Shown in pieces: positions 60,886 through 64,000 of a stretch of DNA of 64,000 bases (the stretch's first letter is position 1; every line of letters starts with the position of its first letter). A program made the translations under genes and the position numbers. The stretch comes from UBA6627 sp965248675 (GTDB lineage: Bacteria > Chloroflexota > Dehalococcoidia > UBA2979). Under the pieces are notes generated by a model, which was not told the DNA's origin, searched no databases, and worked only from the letters and a program-made list of their open reading frames with translations. The stretch is from positions 806,001-870,000 of the forward strand of contig CBDFJZ010000008.1 of the NCBI GenBank assembly GCA_965248675.1, given 5' to 3'.

Positions 60886-62108
60886 ATGAGCGACGCGCAC
60901 GGGCATGATCGACTCCTGGCCGGGCTGCGGATCATTGATGCGGGGCAGGTGGTGGCCGGGCCGTTCGTGGGAACGTTGCTGGCGGACATGGGCGCCGAGG
61001 TGATCCGTGTCGAGCTGCCGGCGCTGAAGGATCAGTCGCAGGCGCTCGAGAACTCCACGCGCGCCGGTGAGCAGCGGAACAAGAAGTCGGTCTCGCTGGA
61101 TTTGCGGATGGCGGAAGGGGCGGCGCTGTTCAAGCGGCTCGTCGCCGAGGCCGACGCCGTCGTCGAGAACTTTTCGCCGGGGACGATGGAGCGCTGGGGC
61201 GTGGGAATGGACGGGCTGGCCGAGGCGAATCCGCGGCTGATCTTCGTGCGGATTTCGGGGTTCGGTCAGACGGGGCCGTACCGCGACCGCACCTCGTACG
61301 ACCGGATCGGGCAGGCGATGGGCGGGCTGATCTATGTGACGGGGCCGGCTGATACCCCCAATTCCGATGACGGCTTGCGCCGGGGCCGGTGCATCCGGGG
61401 TACATGCTGGCGGACTACGCGTCGGGGACGTTCGGGGCGCTCGCGATCCTCGGGGCGGTGTATCACCGCGACAAGCTGGGCTGCGATGAGCCGCAGCTGG
61501 TGGATCTGTCGCTCTACGAGTCGATTCTGCGGTACTCGGGGCCGATGGCGGCGGAGTTCAGCCGGAACGGGGTCGTGCGGGAGCGAAGCGGGAATGTGCG
61601 GTCGTGGGCGATTCCGGGAGAGCAGTTCGAGACGCGCGATGGCAAGTGGGTGATCCTGCTGGCGCTGAATCCGGCGATCTTCCAGCGGTTGTGCGATGCG
61701 ATGGAGATGCCGGATTTGCCTCGGGATGAGCGGTTCGTGGATCACGAGTCGCGGTACGCGAACCACGAGGCGTTGCACGCGTTGATGCGGGAGTGGGTGG
61801 CGGGCTACGAGGCGGCGGCGCTGTACGCACGCCTCGATGAGTTCCGGGTGCCGTACGGGCCGGTGAACAGCATCGCGGACATCTTTGCGGATCCGCACAT
61901 TGCGGATCGGGGGGATCTGGTGCAAATCGAGGATCCGCACGTGGGGCCGGTGACGGTGCCCGCGCCGTACCCTCGGCTGTCACACGCGGCGGGGCGGATC
62001 TATGCGCCGGCGCCGGGGATCGGCGATCACAACGCGGAGATCTACGGGGGGCTGCTCGGGATGTCGGGCGCGGAGTTGGAGGAGCTGGCTGGCGCAGGGG
62101 TGATCTGA
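60886..62108 (+). pseudogene. Family III CoA-transferase, frameshifted as written
   Basis: A single-domain CaiB/BaiF transferase of about 407 residues. The ATG at 60886 (preceded by GAGAGG) starts LAGLRIIDAGQVVAGPFVGT with LLADMGAEVIRVELP, and the frame is good to RIGQAMGGLIYVTGPADTPN. After a 1-nt deletion near 61380 it resumes HPGYMLADYASGTFGALAIL and PQLVDLSLYES. The catalytic Asp in QLVD is present, unlike in the fused relatives. Adding one C in TTGCGCCGGGGCC restores the frame. CoA acceptor unknown. Confidence 0.85.
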
Positions 62109-62161
62109 ACGCGGTTCGAAAAGGCTCTCACGGCGGCTCGCCTCGGAGGAGTACGCGCGGT

Positions 62162-62230
62162 GTGTTGCGTGGGCTCCTTGGGATGTCGGGACTGGAGATG
62201 GAGGAGCTGAGCGCCGCCTGGGTGGTTTAG
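62162..62230 (+). pseudogene. Stray C-terminal fragment of a CoA-transferase
   Basis: Twenty-two codons plus stop, RGLLGMSGLEMEELSAAWVV, closely repeat the last residues of the preceding gene (GGLLGMSGAELEELAGAGVI). The copy lies 54 bases after that stop. It is a scar of a tandem or exchanged copy. Confidence 0.7.
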
Positions 62231-62240
62231 GCGGTGGTGG

Positions 62241-62678
62241 ATGCTGGTGCCGCTCGTGGCGATGCTGGCAGCCGGCTGCTCGCGCGACGGGGAGACGCTG
62301 ACGTTGGACGAGTGGGCGGTTGTCGTATGTGACGCTCGCGACGCGCTGGCGAGCCTGCCCGCTCCCACCAGCCTTGCCGACCTCGACGCATTCGAGCGGG
62401 TGACAGACACGATTGACGAAGCGGTCGCCAAGCTCGACGACGTGAACCCGCCCGCGAGCGCAGGCGCTTATCAGCGCGACGTCTTACGTCTATATCGGGG
62501 CATCTCGAGCGCCCAGCGCGACTTCATCGAGGCGGCGACCGACGGAGACGCCGCCAGATTGAACGCCGCGACGATCGAGTATCAGGCCGAGCTCCAACGG
62601 GTGTTCGCCGAGGTCGATCCCGAATCGATCACCACAGAGATTGAGGAAGCGCTGCGCACCGCCGGCTGTGATAGCTAG
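62241..62678 (+). CDS. Small predicted lipoprotein
   Basis: A 145-residue protein with a very short signal peptide ending in the lipobox MLAAGCS (Cys13). The mature part is acidic and helical (DEWAVVVCDARDALASLPAP, DAFERVTDTIDEAVAKLDDV) and ends with TAGCDS, so one disulfide between Cys30 and Cys143 is possible. Size and pattern resemble small actinobacterial or chloroflexal lipoproteins of unknown function. The ATG at 62241 follows GGCGGTGG. No obvious partner. Confidence 0.65.
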   Translation: MLVPLVAMLAAGCSRDGETLTLDEWAVVVCDARDALASLPAPTSLADLDAFERVTDTIDEAVAKLDDVNPPASAGAYQRDVLRLYRGISSAQRDFIEAATDGDAARLNAATIEYQAELQRVFAEVDPESITTEIEEALRTAGCDS

Positions 62679-62744
62679 GAGCAGCGGGGCTGGCTCGGAC
62701 TGCACCGGGCGAATCGCAACGTCACGCTTCTCACCGTCGGCGCT

Positions 62745-62813
62745 TGACAGCTCTTTGCTACTGCGATTAGTTTCCGGATGCACGGAAACTAATCGCAGTA
62801 GCAAAGAGCTGTC
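62745..62813. promoter_or_regulatory. tetR promoter inside a perfect 31-bp inverted repeat
   Basis: Bases 62746-62776 are exactly inverted at 62783-62813, with a 6-base centre. A -35 TTGACA (62745-62750) and a -10-like TAGTTT (62768-62773), 17 bases apart, lie in the left arm. The AAAGAG Shine-Dalgarno (62803-62808) of the TetR gene at 62816 lies in the right arm. Each arm contains the imperfect palindrome CTACTGCGATTAG, so the structure may be two facing operators. Confidence 0.85.
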
Positions 62814-62815
62814 TG

Positions 62816-63421
62816 ATGCCTCCACCGCGCGCTGGACTGAGCCGAGATGCCGTCATTGATGTGGCCGCCGAGGTGGCCGATCGCGACGGCTTCGAGCAGG
62901 TGTCGCTGAAGACGATCGCCGCGGCGGCAAATGTGCGACCGCCATCGCTCTACAACCACGTCGACGGCCTCGAGGACGTGCGCGTCGGGCTCCGTTTGCG
63001 AGCGTTCGAGCTGCTGCTTGCCGAGCAGTCGCAGGCGATCGACGGGCTGCCGGCGAGCGAGCGGTTGGCGGCCCTCGCCGACGCGCATCGAGCGTTCGCG
63101 CAACGCCATCCGGGACTCTATGCGGCGACCCATCCGACGACGCACCGGCCCGACGAGGACGCCGAGGTTCAGCGCGTTTCGCTGCTGATCCTCGACACGC
63201 TGCTCGAAGCGGTGTCCGCGTTCGGGCTGGGTGACGAGCAGGCGGTCCACACCGTGCGGGCATTCCGCAGCCTCGTGGTCGGGTTCAACTCCCTCGAAAG
63301 CGCGGGTCACTTCGGCATTCCCGTGGGCGTCGATGAGAGCTTCGCCTACCTCGTGGCGTTGCTGACCGCCGGGCTCACTCCGGCGGGGACGCGCGCGAAC
63401 CAGCAAGCAACGTCGGCTTGA
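62816..63421 (+). CDS. TetR-family regulator with WHG-type C-terminal domain
   Basis: A 201-residue repressor. The helix-turn-helix is RDAVIDVAAEVADRDGFEQV, then SLKTIAAAANVRPPSLYNHV. The C-terminal domain (RHPGLYAATHPTTHRPDEDA, AFRSLVVGFNSLESAGHFGI) is of the WHG (TetR_C_33) type. Its start lies two bases after the 31-bp inverted repeat, so it very probably autoregulates through it. The next gene, an SRPBCC protein, overlaps its stop region and is probably cotranscribed. Confidence 0.88.
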   Translation: MPPPRAGLSRDAVIDVAAEVADRDGFEQVSLKTIAAAANVRPPSLYNHVDGLEDVRVGLRLRAFELLLAEQSQAIDGLPASERLAALADAHRAFAQRHPGLYAATHPTTHRPDEDAEVQRVSLLILDTLLEAVSAFGLGDEQAVHTVRAFRSLVVGFNSLESAGHFGIPVGVDESFAYLVALLTAGLTPAGTRANQQATSA

Positions 63422-63444
63422 GGCACTACGAAAGGAACCGTGCC

Positions 63445-63880
63445 GTGAGAGAAATCCGATCCGAAATCGCCATCGAGGCCCCTCCGGAACAAGTGTGGGA
63501 CGTCCTCATGGACTTCGACGCATACCCGGACTGGAACCCGTTCATCACCTCGCTCAGCGGCGAGGCGCAGCCGGGGACCACCCTGACCGCCCGCCTGGAA
63601 GCCGCCCGATGGACAGGCGATGACCTTCAAACCAGCCGTGATACGGGCAGACGCGGCGGCCGAGTTCCGCTGGCTCGGACGCGTCGTGCTGCCTCGGATC
63701 TTCGACGGCGAGCACATCTTCGAGCTGCACCCTGAGGGGAGCGGCACACGTTTCGTGCAGCGCGAGGAGTTCCGCGGCGCGCTCGTCACGCCGCTACTCG
63801 CGTGAGTCGGCAAGAGCACTGAGGCGGGGTTCAAGCAGATGAAAGAAGCGCTGAAGACTCGCGTCGAGGCCGGCGCGTGA
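63445..63880 (+). pseudogene. SRPBCC (START/Bet v1-like) protein, frameshift plus in-frame stop as written
   Basis: A polyketide-cyclase/SRPBCC domain of about 145 residues. The GTG at 63445 (AAGGA upstream) starts REIRSEIAIEAPPEQVWDVL, MDFDAYPDWNPFITSLSGEA. The frame shifts near 63605 and continues MTFKPAVIRADAAAEFRWLG, FELHPEGSGTRFVQREEFRG to LLA, then a TGA at 63803. The same frame goes on to KSTEAGFKQMKEALKTRVEA and a second stop at 63878, which is the normal family end. Two lesions in one short gene make true decay more likely than for the other frameshifted genes. Confidence 0.75.
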
Positions 63881-63925
63881 GACACCCCCAGGTTGCCACA
63901 GCGACCTGAATCAGCGGCAAGCAGA

Positions 63926-64000
63926 CTAGCGGTACGCGGCGGCCTGGATCTCGTAGAGCTCGGCGTACTTGCCGGCGCGCGCGATCAGCTCCTCGTGTGA
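63926..64000 (-). CDS. C-terminal end of an ABC exporter ATPase subunit (partial)
   Basis: The minus strand entering from the window edge reads SHEELIARAGKYAELYEIQA and ends AAYR at 63926. That is the usual last turn of MsbA/LmrA-type fused permease-ATPase exporters, which end in G-T/S-H-E-E-L-L and Y-A-x-L-Y-x-x-Q. Only 24 residues are inside the window. Confidence 0.8.
   Translation of the reverse strand, partial: SHEELIARAGKYAELYEIQAAAYR

Overview
The window is a very GC-rich bacterial chromosome segment, roughly two-thirds G+C by eye apart from one AT-rich island near 42.9-43.5 kb. Coding is dense on both strands and GTG starts are common. No rRNA, tRNA, CRISPR array, complete transposase or prophage was recognised. 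The gene content is dominated by CoA-ester and flavin chemistry: family III CoA-transferases, crotonases, an acyl-CoA dehydrogenase, both ETF subunits, a thiolase with its OB-fold partner, and luciferase-like monooxygenases. That content plus a housekeeping sigma-70 factor and chemotaxis genes best fits a free-living aerobic heterotroph of the Chloroflexota (Dehalococcoidia/SAR202-like) or possibly Actinomycetota. This placement is inference, not proof.

Layout. 0-8.7 kb: nitronate monooxygenase-like gene, small hypothetical, etfB-etfA and a PHP phosphoesterase in one operon, then a fused double CoA-transferase, a crotonase and a luciferase-like oxidoreductase. 8.8-13.6 kb: a CheW with a long acidic repeat tail divergent from a poly-HAMP chemoreceptor, then a decayed AraC gene. 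13.7-20.9 kb: second fused CoA-transferase, haloalkane dehalogenase, TetR regulator, acyl-CoA dehydrogenase, thiolase and DUF35 protein, which together look like a catabolic cluster. 20.9-25.9 kb: hairpin-repeat clusters around two exported proteins, a HigBA/RelE-type toxin-antitoxin pair abutting a truncated crotonase, a broken ABC permease and a DinB protein. 25.9-31.2 kb: SipW-like signal peptidase, the primary-type sigma factor, a small DUF protein, a tandem GNAT and an alcohol dehydrogenase. 31.7-38.9 kb: luciferase-like oxidoreductase, UspA, a CaCA exchanger, two tandem aminoglycoside-phosphotransferase-like kinases, threonine dehydratase and an M20 dipeptidase.

38.9-42.8 kb is a copper operon (HMA/Cys-rich protein, csoR, copA) with a recognisable CsoR operator. 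An AT-rich NUDIX island follows, then an MFS/MarR/isochorismatase locus with two matching MarR boxes. 46-55 kb holds two MFS exporters, a Kal-type hotdog protein, an ATP-grasp enzyme and a STAND NTPase with nine homogenised 46-residue TPR units, an NLR-like candidate for immunity or signalling. 55-64 kb holds an RRM protein, nucleoside hydrolase, crotonase, WYL regulator, AGPS-like flavoprotein, CoA-transferase, lipoprotein, a TetR gene preceded by a perfect 31-bp inverted repeat, a broken SRPBCC gene and the end of an ABC exporter.

An important quality note: at least eleven otherwise well-conserved genes are interrupted by single-base frameshifts. Most behave as 1-nt deletions, and several fall in short homopolymers. 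This points to residual long-read assembly errors as much as to real pseudogenes. Genes called pseudogene below are broken as written but may be intact in the organism.
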